Part shown: positions 51,954-62,102 of the stretch, piece by piece
How positions within the stretch are numbered: position 1 is the first letter of the stretch
How the letters are laid out: each line of letters begins with the position of its first letter
NCBI GenBank assembly: GCA_021783725.1
Contig: JAJXTN010000005.1
Location: 1-64,000, forward strand
From: a bacterium
GTDB lineage: Bacteria > Patescibacteriota > Saccharimonadia > Saccharimonadales > UBA4665
Direction: 5' to 3'
Length of the DNA stretch: 64,000 bases
Notes under the pieces: generated by a model
Seen by the model: the letters and a program-made list of their open reading frames with translations, nothing else
Databases searched by the model: none
What the model was told of the DNA's origin: nothing
Position numbers and translations under genes: made by a program

Positions 51954-52688
51954 TTATAAACTTTCGACTAATTGTCGAGTGGCGATGAGGAGCTGTTCGG
52001 CCAATTGCCGACCGGCCTTTTCCTGGTCCTCGTGGCGAATTCCCAACTCCACTATTTCATTGATTTGTCGACTAGCATCGATGACTTTGTCGTTGATAAC
52101 AAAATGGTAATAGTCCCGCTTGAGGGCAAATTCAAATTCTTTGATGGCACTTTGCATCCGTCGTTTAAATTCGACTGGGGTCATCGCGCCACGGTGCTTT
52201 ATGCGTTTCTGCCATTCCTCAAAGCTCGGTGGCAAGACAAATACGCAGATTGTGTCCGGCTTATACTTGATGGCATTATCAGCACCAGCCACTTCAGTAT
52301 CCGATATTGCTGTTCGATTTTCGTCCAACGATTTTTCTAGCTCCCGAACGCTTACGCCAGAAACTTGTTGATTGTGTATCACGGCGGCTTCTAAGAATTT
52401 ACCCTGTTTAATATCCTCAAGCATTTCTTTTTCAGTCCTGAACCAGTACTCACGACCGTTTTGTTCGGGAACACCTTCATTGTCACGCGGCTTTCTGGTA
52501 GTGTCGGAGACTACAAAATGATAATTACCAGTTTTTAGAAGTTCGCGAATGATTGTATTTCGACCACTGGAAGTAGGTGCTACTAACAACACTAGTTTAA
52601 CTTGTGATAGCGCCTGCAGGGCTGGCTTCGATAAATGATAATCGACTAATAGTTTACGAAACTCAGCAATGTGAGCAAGTTTGTTCAT
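51954..52688 (-). CDS. Guanylate-kinase-like protein with degenerate P-loop
   Basis: 244 residues. The SDTTRKPRDNEGVPEQNGREYWF and VFVLPPSFEEWQKRIKHRG segments match the guanylate kinase fold, with GMP-binding Tyr/Arg elements kept. The P-loop reads APTSSGRNT (37-45): the invariant lysine is Arg and flanking glycines are lost, so phosphotransfer may be impaired. An extra N-terminal 30 residues and a C-terminal helical extension are unusual. TATAAA lies 6 nt before the ATG (leaderless). It may be a divergent Gmk or a non-catalytic guanylate-binding protein. Confidence 0.78.
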   Translation of the reverse strand: MNKLAHIAEFRKLLVDYHLSKPALQALSQVKLVLLVAPTSSGRNTIIRELLKTGNYHFVVSDTTRKPRDNEGVPEQNGREYWFRTEKEMLEDIKQGKFLEAAVIHNQQVSGVSVRELEKSLDENRTAISDTEVAGADNAIKYKPDTICVFVLPPSFEEWQKRIKHRGAMTPVEFKRRMQSAIKEFEFALKRDYYHFVINDKVIDASRQINEIVELGIRHEDQEKAGRQLAEQLLIATRQLVESL

Positions 52689-52743
52689 AGATTATTTATA
52701 GCAGATTAACAGGGGTGAAGCAATGCAATAACAACATTAACCC

Positions 52744-53385
52744 CTAATCAACGTACAATACCGAGCTCAACACTCGAGGTTTAAATAGAAACAGTCTCAA
52801 TAAAATAGTGTGAATGTGGACGGCCACCACCATAACTAGTATCGACGTCAAGACAAATCCGGCACTTAACCATATACTAGCTTCACCCGACCCGGCTAGC
52901 GCGGCAGTACCACAATATGGCACAATCGTTCGAAAGAAAAATAGTGTGTAACTTACCCATATCAAAACGATTATTAGCCTAATCATGAAGTGCTCCACAG
53001 CCGTCCAAATCAATTTGCGGCGATTGACGTGCACGTAACTCAGTTCTTGATTTAATTCCAGTTGGTTGCGGATAGCTCTAATAATATTTATAGCGAACAG
53101 GTATAAAACTAGACCGATCAAAACCCAAAACAATAACAATGGTAAATCACCCAGAAAACCGCTCGACGTTGTAGTGACAAAAGCTTGATAAGTAGCGGTG
53201 TGGGTAAAGTCATAATTCAGTAGTTCAAGGCGCAAACTACTGGTTTGATAATGACTGACTAATAGCGTACCGACACCGATACCAATCCCAGCCGCCAAGG
53301 CAATGCTGGCGCTCAACCATGATGGTAACAGTATCAGGGCTATCAAACGGCTATCAAAATTGTTTTCGCTAGGTAGATGTTTCAT
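52744..53385 (-). CDS. Four-helix membrane protein, unknown function
   Basis: 213 residues, with hydrophobic segments at about 14-42, 78-105, 128-150 and 165-198. Loops contain a conserved-looking CGTAALAGSGEAS turn. No family recognised. It stands between lepA and the guanylate-kinase-like gene on the same strand. Confidence 0.7.
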   Translation of the reverse strand: MKHLPSENNFDSRLIALILLPSWLSASIALAAGIGIGVGTLLVSHYQTSSLRLELLNYDFTHTATYQAFVTTTSSGFLGDLPLLLFWVLIGLVLYLFAINIIRAIRNQLELNQELSYVHVNRRKLIWTAVEHFMIRLIIVLIWVSYTLFFFRTIVPYCGTAALAGSGEASIWLSAGFVLTSILVMVVAVHIHTILLRLFLFKPRVLSSVLYVD

Positions 53386-53444
53386 TTTGTGGTCTTCCGA
53401 TTTATTGTATAACAGTCCGGCTTTATGCGGTAATTATCGGACAA

Positions 53445-55349
53445 TTAATCGCGCTTGAGCATGACCGTAAAAGCTTCGGCCGGAATATCAACTTTCCCGA
53501 ACCGTTTCATGCGTTTCTTACCCTTAGCTTGTTTGGCTAGGACTTTCTTCTTGCGCGATACATCGCCACCATACAGACCGGTAGTGACGTCCTTACGAAA
53601 AGCGCTGATGTCTTCACGAGCGATGAATCGACCGCCAATCGCCGCTTGCAATGACACTTGGAAATTCTGTCTCGGAATCACTTCTTTTAATTTACCGACT
53701 GTTTCGCGACCAATGCGATCGGCTTCTGAACGATGGACCATAATACTTAGCGCTCCGACTATCTCACCCGCCACATAGAAATCCAGCCGGACCAAATCTT
53801 CAGCCCGATAATCGTCTAGCTCATAATTAAACGAACCGTACCCACTAGTGATGCTTTTAAGTTGGTCATAAAAATCGGTCAGAAGATTAGCTAATGGTGC
53901 CGAGAAACTGACTAGTGCTCGATCTTCCATATAGCTTAGATTGTTCTGCAATCCGCGTTTCGACGATATCAACTGGATGACCGGACCGACGTAATCCTTG
54001 GGTACGACGATTTCACCTCTTATCCAAGGTTCGCGGATTTCGACGATCGTGGCTGGATCCGGTAAAGCCGAGGCGCTTTTGATATCCAGCTCACTACCGT
54101 TTAACAACCTGACTTGATAGTCAGTTGATGGGTTAGTAACGACTAAAGCCAAGTCGTATTCACGCTCCAAACGTTCGCGGATTATATCCATATGCAGTAG
54201 TCCCAAGAAACCAATCCGAACCCCAAAGCCCAGTACCGGTGAATTCTCCGGCTCAAATTGCAATGCCGAATCGCTTAGACTGAGTTTTTCGATAGCTTCT
54301 TTGAGCTCCAAATAATATTCATTACTCTCTGGGAAGAAACCAGCATAAACAAACGGCCGAACATCTCGATAACCTGGTAAAGCTTGACTAGCCGGTGAGC
54401 TAGTGAGCGTCACAGTGTCACCGACTTTAGCTTCACGAGTTGATTTCAAGTTGGTAACAATATAGCCAATCTCCCCAGCTTGCAAACTTTGGCCGGCAGT
54501 CATGTCTGGCTGTAGCGTACCAACTTCTAGGGCTATTCCTGTGGCGCCGGTGGCCATCATTTTAATCTGGCTATTCTTCGATACCGAACCATCGAACACG
54601 CGAATATACAGTATTACTCCGCGATAGTCATCGTAGTAACTGTCAAATATTAGAGCTCTAGTTTCCGGTAATTTTGAACTTAGCGGTGCCGGTATATCAC
54701 GCACGATGCGGTCTAGTATTGCCGGTACGCCTTGTCCGGTTTTGGCTGATATATGCAGGATGTCGTCTGGTTTACAACCCAGCAAACTAACTATTTCGGC
54801 ACTGACCTTTTCGACGTTCGCAGCTGGTAAATCGATTTTATTGAGTACTGGGATGATCGCCAGGTCAGCAGCGATAGCTAAATAGACATTGGCTAGAGTC
54901 TGAGCTTGGATACCTTGACTGGCGTCAACGATTAATAAAGCCCCTTCGCAAGCTTCAAGGCTACGCGAGACTTCATAGCTAAAATCAACGTGACCAGGCG
55001 TATCAATCAAATTTAGCTCATATTCAATTGGCAATTGGCTTTTAGCGAATGGCAATGAATTAGCTTTTGACGATTGGCGATTATGATTCAATTGGTCATT
55101 GTTAATCGCTAATTCATTGTTCTTAGCTAATTGCTCATTGCCAATACTAGTTTTATAGAACATGCGCACCGGCGCCAATTTGATAGTAATGCCCTTCTCG
55201 CGTTCCAAATCCATACGGTCCAATAGTTGGGCTTTCATGTCACGCTTATCGACCGTACCGGTCAACTCTAGAAGTCGATCGGCTAGAGTCGATTTACCGT
55301 GATCGATATGGGCAATGATACAAAAATTACGAATGTGGTCTTGTTGCAT
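53445..55349 (-). CDS. lepA: Elongation factor 4 (LepA) with a repeat-derived insert
   Basis: 634-residue GTPase that back-translocates or rescues ribosomes. G1 AHIDHGKST (13-21), G2 ERGIT-equivalent EKGIT, G3 DTPGHVD (116-122), G4 NKID, domains II, III and V and the LepA-specific C-terminal domain are intact. Between beta-strands of the G domain (residues 67-109) it has about 37 extra residues rich in Asn, Gln and Leu, encoded by short degenerate repeats. This is absent from E. coli LepA at the same place. TATAAT lies 8 nt before the ATG (leaderless). Confidence 0.95.
   Translation of the reverse strand: MQQDHIRNFCIIAHIDHGKSTLADRLLELTGTVDKRDMKAQLLDRMDLEREKGITIKLAPVRMFYKTSIGNEQLAKNNELAINNDQLNHNRQSSKANSLPFAKSQLPIEYELNLIDTPGHVDFSYEVSRSLEACEGALLIVDASQGIQAQTLANVYLAIAADLAIIPVLNKIDLPAANVEKVSAEIVSLLGCKPDDILHISAKTGQGVPAILDRIVRDIPAPLSSKLPETRALIFDSYYDDYRGVILYIRVFDGSVSKNSQIKMMATGATGIALEVGTLQPDMTAGQSLQAGEIGYIVTNLKSTREAKVGDTVTLTSSPASQALPGYRDVRPFVYAGFFPESNEYYLELKEAIEKLSLSDSALQFEPENSPVLGFGVRIGFLGLLHMDIIRERLEREYDLALVVTNPSTDYQVRLLNGSELDIKSASALPDPATIVEIREPWIRGEIVVPKDYVGPVIQLISSKRGLQNNLSYMEDRALVSFSAPLANLLTDFYDQLKSITSGYGSFNYELDDYRAEDLVRLDFYVAGEIVGALSIMVHRSEADRIGRETVGKLKEVIPRQNFQVSLQAAIGGRFIAREDISAFRKDVTTGLYGGDVSRKKKVLAKQAKGKKRMKRFGKVDIPAEAFTVMLKRD
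55023..55151. repeat. Degenerate repeat insert in lepA
   Basis: On the minus strand, repeated units resembling CAATTAGCTAAGAACAATGA (about 18-20 nt) encode the Asn/Gln/Leu-rich residues 67-109 of LepA. The insert is in frame and does not disturb the flanking G2 and G3 motifs. Confidence 0.75.
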
Positions 55350-55409
55350 GTCAGGCCATTATATCGTTAAACGATTAAAAATAACAGAGGTGGAATAATA
55401 TTTATTGAC

Positions 55410-57005
55410 CTATAGGTCAATCTTAAGTGGCTTAAGGGCAATGCGCCGCATTCGATAAATCACCGGTCGAACTTCTTCCATGCCGAAAATTGACGATACT
55501 ATCACGTGGACCGCCATCACTACTACTGAGATTAATAATAACTTGCCGCCCAAGGTGACGATACCACGGTCATCAACACCTAACGGGTACAACTTGACCA
55601 TGATATAGCCGGCGGAAATTGTAAAACCGGTGACTGACATTGTTCTAAACACGCTACTACGAAAAGCCGTATCAAATATACCTCGATCACGAATTAACAT
55701 AATAATCATTAGTAGCGAAACTTCGGCGAAAGCCACGATTGACTGAGCTAGCGCCAAACCTTCAACGCCGTAAGCACTAGGTCGAGCTAAGCTGTAAGCC
55801 AACACCACGTTAAGCGCAATAATGAAAAACGATACAAAAAGTGGGGTTTTGGTATCTTTCTGGGCGTAGAACCAACGCGAAATAATCGAGTAAATTATTC
55901 GGAAAAAGATGGCGGCCGTCAAGAAACCGAAAATACTGGCGATTTGTTCATTGCCTTTACTGTAGATCAAGTGGGCTAAATAGCCTCGACAGAAGAACGC
56001 AATCACCACTACTGGGGCGCTAATCCATATCAAAACCCTCAGCACCATCAAGAAATCACGTCGAAACAGGTCTGGACGGCCCTGACTAAGTCGAGTATTT
56101 AGGCGCGGAAATGCCGCCGTCGATATCGCCGTTCCAATCAGTAGAATTGGTGCCGTACTCAAGATAAAGGCGTTATTGAAATTACTAATATTACCGGCTC
56201 CGAGACCGCTAGCAATGTGGGTTTCAACGATACCTTCAACCTGATCTATCCCCTGATCAAGTGAACGTGGCGGCAGGTTCCTGAGCACGACATGGAAGTC
56301 CGGACTATGCCACATGATACGAGGGTGCCAGTGAAAACTGGTATTCATAACGCCAAACGCAATGATAATCAATTGCAGGACTGCTCCAATCATCGCCCCG
56401 AGCCCTAGACCAACTAGCCCAATATTATCCTTAAAGACAAAAATACTGATAATGATTGACAAGTTGTAAGCCAATGGTGCGATAGCATAGAAGAAGAATC
56501 GTCCCATGGTCTGCTGAACACTGTTAAGAATACCAGAGATAGTAAACAGCAAGGGGTTGAAGGCTAGGAAACGCATAATCGTCGTCGCTGTATCGAGTTG
56601 CTCGGGTGTTAGCCCAGGAGCTACAACATGATGAATTAACGGTCGAGCGAAAATAATCATGATGACACCAACCACCGCCATAATGATCGCCAACAAGTTC
56701 ATCAGCGAGCCAGCTAATTCCCAAGCCGATTGCTTATTACCACGGTGCAATCGATCGGACAACACCGGCATAAAAGCCACGCCTAAAGCACCGGCGGCTA
56801 AAGTAAAGAAAAAGAAATCGGGAATACTGAAAGCCGCGAAATAGGCATCGGTACTGTGTGGACCGACCAGAGGAAAGTTGGCGTTAACCAACTTGGTACG
56901 CAAAAAACCCAGTAGCTGTCCAGCTAAGGCTGTGACCATTAGCAGAGCGGCAACATTGCCGATGCCGATACGCTTTTTCTTTACTGCACTGGGATTATTG
57001 TCCAT
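55410..57005 (-). CDS. murJ: Lipid II flippase MurJ (MviN)
   Basis: 531 residues, about 14 membrane helices of the MOP superfamily. N-terminal signature AGQLLGFLRTKLVNANFP and ST-DAYFAAFSIPDFFF, with arginines lining the central cavity. It moves lipid-linked peptidoglycan precursor outward, complementing murA and murB at the window start. An unusual hydrophilic stretch (about 250-270) lies in a loop. Confidence 0.93.
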   Translation of the reverse strand: MDNNPSAVKKKRIGIGNVAALLMVTALAGQLLGFLRTKLVNANFPLVGPHSTDAYFAAFSIPDFFFFTLAAGALGVAFMPVLSDRLHRGNKQSAWELAGSLMNLLAIIMAVVGVIMIIFARPLIHHVVAPGLTPEQLDTATTIMRFLAFNPLLFTISGILNSVQQTMGRFFFYAIAPLAYNLSIIISIFVFKDNIGLVGLGLGAMIGAVLQLIIIAFGVMNTSFHWHPRIMWHSPDFHVVLRNLPPRSLDQGIDQVEGIVETHIASGLGAGNISNFNNAFILSTAPILLIGTAISTAAFPRLNTRLSQGRPDLFRRDFLMVLRVLIWISAPVVVIAFFCRGYLAHLIYSKGNEQIASIFGFLTAAIFFRIIYSIISRWFYAQKDTKTPLFVSFFIIALNVVLAYSLARPSAYGVEGLALAQSIVAFAEVSLLMIIMLIRDRGIFDTAFRSSVFRTMSVTGFTISAGYIMVKLYPLGVDDRGIVTLGGKLLLISVVVMAVHVIVSSIFGMEEVRPVIYRMRRIALKPLKIDL

Positions 57006-57107
57006 GAATGTTCATTTTTATCGCTAAATATCATCAATAAGTATAGTGCAGGTAGCCCGCCAGTGATAGGCTAAATATTTAAAATACTGATAGCATAGAA
57101 GTTTGGC

Positions 57108-58976
57108 TTAATACAAAGCGGCGGCTTGAGGCATTTTGGCGCCCTTGAGAACTTCATCGACTTCGTCGGCGTCGACTGTTTCTTTCTCAATCAAGCGCTC
57201 TTTGAGACTCTCAAGTTTATCGAGATTGGCTTTGATTACGGCTCGAGCGCGATTGGCGGCTTCAGTAATCAAACTTTCGACTTCATCATCAATTACTTTA
57301 GCTGTCTCATCAGAATAATCACGTTCGTGAACCAATCGATCGATCATCATACCATCATCAACATGGAAGACTTGATCGCGCAATTTCTGGCCCATACCTT
57401 GATTGACGACCATATCTCTGGCTAATTCAGCGGCATGTTGAAGGTCATTACCGGCACCGGTAGTAATTCGATCACGTCCCAAGATTACTTCTTCGGCAAT
57501 TCGACCGCCTAATCCACGAGCTAAAATGTCCTTGAATTGAATCAACGATACAAAAGCTCGGTCTTCGGGTGGAATAAACCAAGTGACTCCGCCAGTGTCG
57601 CCACGAGGGATAATCGTTACTTTGTGGACTGGATCACTATCTGGTAGAACATGACCGACAAGCGCGTGACCAGCTTCGTGGTAGGCCGTAGTTTTCTTGT
57701 CATTGTCTGACATGACCTTGCTTTTACGCTCTGGGCCGATGGCAACTCGTTCAAACGCTTCAGTTACGTCCTTCTGAGTGATTTCATTACGGCTATTACG
57801 GGCGGCAATAATCGCCGACTCGTTAGCGATGTTAGCTAAATCGGCGCCGGAACTACCAGCAGCTTTGGCGGCCAAAGCATCAATATCAACTGATTTAGCC
57901 AGTGGTTTCTTGGCAAAATGTACTTTCAGAATGGCCTCACGATCTTTGCGGTCGGGCAAACCGATATTGACGCGTCGGTCGAAACGACCTGGTCGCAGTA
58001 AGGCTGGATCAAGTACATCAGCTCGGTTGGTGGCTGCTAGAACAATTACATTAACTCCCTGTTCAAAGCCGTCCATTTCCACCAGAATCTGATTAAGCGT
58101 TTGTTCGCGCTCGTCATGACCACCGCCCATGCCAGAACCGCGACGGCGCCCCACGGCATCAATTTCATCGATAAAGATAATGCATGGTGAGTTTTTCTTG
58201 GCCTTGGCAAACAAATCACGAACCCGTGACGCCCCGACACCGACAAACATTTCGACAAATTCCGAACCAGAAATACTAAAGAATGGCACATTGGCTTCGC
58301 CGGCTACGGCTCGAGCCAACATGGTTTTACCAGTTCCTGGAGGGCCAACTAGCAAAACACCCTTAGGTATGCGGGCTCCCATTCCGGCGAACTTCTTGGG
58401 GAATTTCAAGAATTCAACGACTTCTTCTAGGTCTTGTTTAGCTTCTTCGGACCCAGCGATGTCTTTAAAGGTTGATTTGTCTTTTTCGTTACCATATAGC
58501 CGAGCCCGACTTTTGCCAAAGCTCATGGCTTGATTACCCTGCCCCTGGGCGCTCCGTAACATGAAGTACAGCAAACCAGCTATCAATATTACTGGAACAA
58601 TGGAAGTAGCAATATTAATCCAAGTCGATGAGCTACTGGTGACTGGCTTGTAAGTTATTGATGCTTTACTGGTATCGAAACCTTGGTCTTTTAGTCCAGA
58701 ATTGCTATCGACGTAAGTTTTGAGCGTCGGCTTACTTTGATCCTTGGTCGTAATTGTTAGCTCGTTGCCGTTAACGACGATTTTTGAATACTTACCGGCA
58801 TTGTTGTCGCTAATGGCTTGAGTAGCTGGTATTGGGGTCAACTTTGATGGCTGGGTGGTCGCCGTCAGAATGATTAATCCAAACAATATGATTAAGGCGA
58901 CAAAGCCGACGTTCTTGATACCACGACTAGTTGGCTTAGTAGGTTTTCGAGGGGCTCGTAAAGGTTTTTTATCCAT
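57108..58976 (-). CDS. ftsH: ATP-dependent zinc metalloprotease FtsH
   Basis: 622 residues. Two membrane helices (about 23-42 and 119-140) flank an exterior domain. AAA+ module: Walker A GPPGTGKT (211-218), Walker [12 protein letters not shown] with [19 protein letters not shown]. The zinc site HEAGH (about 432-436) and the downstream Asp ligand are present. It degrades unstable membrane and soluble proteins. TATAAT lies 9 nt before the ATG. Confidence 0.97.
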   Translation of the reverse strand: MDKKPLRAPRKPTKPTSRGIKNVGFVALIILFGLIILTATTQPSKLTPIPATQAISDNNAGKYSKIVVNGNELTITTKDQSKPTLKTYVDSNSGLKDQGFDTSKASITYKPVTSSSSTWINIATSIVPVILIAGLLYFMLRSAQGQGNQAMSFGKSRARLYGNEKDKSTFKDIAGSEEAKQDLEEVVEFLKFPKKFAGMGARIPKGVLLVGPPGTGKTMLARAVAGEANVPFFSISGSEFVEMFVGVGASRVRDLFAKAKKNSPCIIFIDEIDAVGRRRGSGMGGGHDEREQTLNQILVEMDGFEQGVNVIVLAATNRADVLDPALLRPGRFDRRVNIGLPDRKDREAILKVHFAKKPLAKSVDIDALAAKAAGSSGADLANIANESAIIAARNSRNEITQKDVTEAFERVAIGPERKSKVMSDNDKKTTAYHEAGHALVGHVLPDSDPVHKVTIIPRGDTGGVTWFIPPEDRAFVSLIQFKDILARGLGGRIAEEVILGRDRITTGAGNDLQHAAELARDMVVNQGMGQKLRDQVFHVDDGMMIDRLVHERDYSDETAKVIDDEVESLITEAANRARAVIKANLDKLESLKERLIEKETVDADEVDEVLKGAKMPQAAALY

Positions 58977-59011
58977 AGTCTAAATATTATAGCGCGGTCA
59001 TATATTTTTGG

Positions 59012-59926
59012 CTAGCGCTCAATGCCCGTGAGTGCCAAGTACTTAGTGCCAACCTTCATATTATGGCCTTGAAATATCGGAAATAGCTTGCCAGTTTTAG
59101 CGGTCTTGGCCGACACTACCAGCCTGTCGATTTTACGCCGATCGAGCTGACGCCAGCCATTCGACCTCAGCCAAGTTGCCATCACTTCCTTAGCTACCGA
59201 ATGTGGTAAGTGGTTAAACCACCGGCGATCAATCTTGCCGGCTTTCGATTGTTGATGCAGAACATTAGTCAGTGCTTCGTCTAATTCTCGATTCTGTGTC
59301 TGCAATTCACTGAGGATCTGCCTCAAGTGTTGTTTGGAGACCTCGTCAAATTTCGGCAATAAATAATGTCGCACATAATTGCGCAGATACTTTGGATCAT
59401 GATTGGTGCTATCTTCGCGCCACTTTAACCCTTGATCATTGGCGTAATCGATTAAAGCTTGCTTGGGCAGATGTAGTGCTGGGCGATGCAAATCTGACTG
59501 TGAAGTTAAAGATGTCAAACCTTTGCGGCCGGTTCCGCGAAGTATGTTGAGGATAGCAGTCTCGATTAAATCATCTTGGTGATGGGCTGTAATGATTGCT
59601 CGACTATTACTCGAGGCCTGCACTTGGCGTAGAAACTGATAGCGAGCTTTTCTGGCCTCAGCTTCGCTGGCACCAATCCCTAAATGACCCTCGGCATAGA
59701 CAAACGGCAGGCCATAGGCTTTAGCTAAAGCCTGAACTAGTAGTCGATCTTGGCCAGAATCCACACGAATACCATGGTCAAAATGAGCGACAATCAGCTT
59801 CGGATAACTTTTACCCAGTTGCCTAGCTCGCCAATTTTGGACATACAAATGATGGAGTAAAGCCGACGAATCCACTCCACCGCTTACGGCCACAACGTAA
59901 CTACCAGGATCCAGTTTAATATCCAT
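59012..59926 (-). CDS. tilS: tRNA(Ile)-lysidine synthase TilS
   Basis: 304 residues, a short form limited to the catalytic domain and part of the C-terminal region. PP-loop SGGVDSS (15-21), HFDHGIRVDSGQD, and AHHQDDLIETAILNILRGTGRKGL are the family motifs. It converts C34 of tRNA-Ile(CAU) to lysidine so AUA is read as Ile. Downstream of ftsH in reading order, as often seen with tilS-ftsH. Confidence 0.93.
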   Translation of the reverse strand: MDIKLDPGSYVVAVSGGVDSSALLHHLYVQNWRARQLGKSYPKLIVAHFDHGIRVDSGQDRLLVQALAKAYGLPFVYAEGHLGIGASEAEARKARYQFLRQVQASSNSRAIITAHHQDDLIETAILNILRGTGRKGLTSLTSQSDLHRPALHLPKQALIDYANDQGLKWREDSTNHDPKYLRNYVRHYLLPKFDEVSKQHLRQILSELQTQNRELDEALTNVLHQQSKAGKIDRRWFNHLPHSVAKEVMATWLRSNGWRQLDRRKIDRLVVSAKTAKTGKLFPIFQGHNMKVGTKYLALTGIER

Positions 59927-60039
59927 ATGACCATGTTAACAGTTAACGTGCTTATGGATTACATATGGATTTAATCTAACATCGGTTGTCATCACATAAA
60001 AAAAGGTCTATAGTCTCAACAAAATGTGGGTAAAAGGAA

Positions 60040-61596
60040 ATGGCTGTGGAATTTGACCCTCATAATCAGTCTGAGATATTACTATCGGAATCTGACCACG
60101 CTATTCGAGTGGTCGCCCAACCCAGCCAGTTCAAAGTCACTGAGTTAGCTGATAAGCCTTTCGTCATCGGTACACTTCCCGGTGAATTTGTCGGAGATGT
60201 CGAAGCTAGCGTATACCTTATCAGACGAGCAGAGACTTATACGACTTTTGCAACCGTTGAAATGCCACCACGTGATGATTTATCAGCTTTAGAGCAGTTT
60301 GCACAATTAACCGATCAGCTGGAACACACCAATAGAGCTAGTGTTTTAGATAAATACCGAGCTTTCCGTCCGATTACCAAAAATCTGCTAATGGTATATA
60401 TGCTTGAACTTCAGCCAGACGGTAGCTCTAGTCGTGAAGTACTTATATACCCTTGTCAGCTCAGCTCTCTAAATAATGGACTTGGTGCTGACTATTTTAG
60501 AAGGACCGGCAATAGTGACGAAGCCGATAGCTTAATCACGGAAGTCGGCCGGTCGGTAAGTGACGTAGTTAACATATTAAATCCCGACACCCCAAATCCC
60601 AATCGATCCCTTAGAATCACTTTGCCGAGAGACGCTCCGGAAGAAATAACTAAAGAACTAGTTGTTAAAGATAAACCGATCACTGAGACTACTCGACGAC
60701 CCAGAACAATCGAAAATTCTAACCTCCCAACGTTTTCGGACTTTGGTGGTTTAGATGTTGAGATGATGACGCTCATGGACTTTGTGGCTAGTTTGGACAA
60801 TCCATTATTGGCCGAACATGGTCTAGCCCGACCAGGAGCGATACTCCTAGAGGGACCAGGTGGCGTTGGCAAAACTGCCTTAGTTCAAGCCCTGTCTAGG
60901 GAGATCAATGCCAAATACATTCCTGTCCGAGTGAGTGATATAGCAGGCCAATTCGTAGGTGAGCCTGTGAAAAAGTTACGTGATACTTTTAGCAAGGCGG
61001 CAACTGCCAGCAAAAACAATAAGGTTGTTCTGTTCTTCGATGAATTTGATGGTTTGTTCAGTTCCGACTCGATGGGGAACCAGGGCGTTGTTAGCGCATT
61101 AGTAGCTGAGCTAAAAATTATACTGAATAATTGTGCTAGTGATTATCCAAATTTAATCGTGGTAGCCGCCTCAAATAATGTTGGTAATATATCGCAAGAA
61201 TTATTAAGACCTGGAAGGTTTGACACAGTTATCAAGATTCCAGCGCCCAGTCAAAATGCTAGACAGGCCATTTTCGCCAATATGTTGCTTCGACACGAAG
61301 ATCATTTCAAGGTTATATCAGATGAGGACGTCGACGTGGAGTTCGCCAGGCTACAGGACGGTGCAAACGGTGTTTTTGAAATCCAGCAAGATAGTAGCCT
61401 AATCAATATCCATGAATTAGCTACAATTACCGAAGACCTGACTGGTGCGGACATCAAAAATATAGTTGATGGCCTCCTGCGCAGTCGCCTGCAATTACAA
61501 TTCAAAACCGGCTCTTCACCAACCTCAACCATTACCCACGCCGAATTGGTCAAAGCCATCCAGGCCTACCGCACATCCCGACCCAGCAATAACTAG
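60040..61596 (+). CDS. AAA+ ATPase with uncharacterised N-terminal domain
   Basis: 518 residues. The first 220 residues are a beta-rich domain without recognised homology. The classical AAA module follows: Walker A GPGGVGKT (about 272-279), Walker B VVLFFDEFD (about 328-336), pore-loop-like GQFVGEP, and an arginine-finger SRH (ELLRPGRFD, near 385-395). It resembles the ATPase part of FtsH, PAN or Cdc48 but has no protease domain and no membrane helix, so it may unfold or remodel a cytoplasmic partner. AAAGGA ribosome site and TATAGT box upstream. Stands alone; a hairpin at 61638-61661 follows. Confidence 0.82.
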   Translation: MAVEFDPHNQSEILLSESDHAIRVVAQPSQFKVTELADKPFVIGTLPGEFVGDVEASVYLIRRAETYTTFATVEMPPRDDLSALEQFAQLTDQLEHTNRASVLDKYRAFRPITKNLLMVYMLELQPDGSSSREVLIYPCQLSSLNNGLGADYFRRTGNSDEADSLITEVGRSVSDVVNILNPDTPNPNRSLRITLPRDAPEEITKELVVKDKPITETTRRPRTIENSNLPTFSDFGGLDVEMMTLMDFVASLDNPLLAEHGLARPGAILLEGPGGVGKTALVQALSREINAKYIPVRVSDIAGQFVGEPVKKLRDTFSKAATASKNNKVVLFFDEFDGLFSSDSMGNQGVVSALVAELKIILNNCASDYPNLIVVAASNNVGNISQELLRPGRFDTVIKIPAPSQNARQAIFANMLLRHEDHFKVISDEDVDVEFARLQDGANGVFEIQQDSSLINIHELATITEDLTGADIKNIVDGLLRSRLQLQFKTGSSPTSTITHAELVKAIQAYRTSRPSNN

Positions 61597-61637
61597 CTAG
61601 TCCTAATAGTCACACATCAAATGCACTTGAGACTGGC

Positions 61638-61661
61638 GGAGGTTAACTTCGTCAACCCTCC
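61638..61661 (+). other. Hairpin downstream of the AAA+ gene
   Basis: GGAGGTTAAC/GTCAACCCTCC type stem with a TTC loop; the complementary strand carries a GAA triloop. No T-run, so a weak terminator at best. Confidence 0.5.
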
Positions 61662-61702
61662 AATACTAGTCAACAGATGTAAATCGTGTTATATTAACCC
61701 CT

Positions 61703-61860
61703 GTATTTCGAAATTTGTCTTGCGATTTACCAAAACATCAAACCAAGGAGCGTAGCGACTGTATGATGTTTTGAAAGGAGCAGAGTGACAGAAGTTGGAG
61801 CTCGGCAAAAGTAACGCAAGTTAGTTTTGGCGAACGAAAACTGACGTCGCATTGCGACGT
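61703..61860 (+). repeat. Hairpin elements upstream of tRNA-Met
   Basis: First element: 9-bp stem AAAACATCA (61732-61740)/TGATGTTTT (61764-61772), loop containing AAGGAGC, GCGTAGC and CGACTG, preceded by TATTTCGAAAT and followed by AAAGGAGC. It matches the element upstream of tRNA-Lys in order and loop motifs. Two more hairpins follow, AGTTTT/AAAACT (about 61823-61842) and ACGTCGC/GCGACGT (61844-61860), abutting the tRNA. No gene in 61597-61860. Confidence 0.75.
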
Positions 61861-61936
61861 GGCGGCGTAGCTCAGTGGTTAGAGCACAGGACTCATAAGC
61901 CTGGGGTCAGTGGTTCAAATCCACTCGCCGCTACCA
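61861..61936 (+). tRNA. tRNA-Met (anticodon CAT, elongator type)
   Basis: Acceptor GGCGGCG/CGCCGCT with a G-T first pair, D-arm GCTC/GAGC, anticodon loop CTCATAA, T-arm AGTGG-TTCAAAT-CCACT, encoded CCA. The 1-72 position is a G-T wobble, not the C-A mismatch of initiators. An Ile-type (CAU, substrate of TilS) identity cannot be fully excluded. Stem position 31-39 is an A-G mismatch. Confidence 0.92.
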
Positions 61937-61975
61937 ACAAAAGTGCCCGAGTCTATCTCGGGCTTTTTTGTTGGT
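61933..61975 (+). terminator. tRNA-Met terminator overlapping CCA
   Basis: ACCAACAAAA (61933-61942) pairs with TTTTGTTGGT (61966-61975) around GCCCGAG/CTCGGGC. A second hairpin CACTTTCACT/AGTGAAAGTG follows at about 61992-62022. Confidence 0.85.
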
Positions 61976-62102
61976 CATGCCTCTTGTTCTCACTTTCACT
62001 CCTTTCTAGTTTAGTGAAAGTGTCCAAGATGTATGGTAGGTGGATAATAATTGGAGCCGAATATATTGTAAGTTAACAATTATTCTTGTATGGTAGTGAA
62101 AT

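Noticed and set aside
61852-62076. Protein of about 74 residues across tRNA-Met
   Set aside because: The frame runs through the tRNA and its terminator; the coding appearance comes from the tRNA sequence itself.
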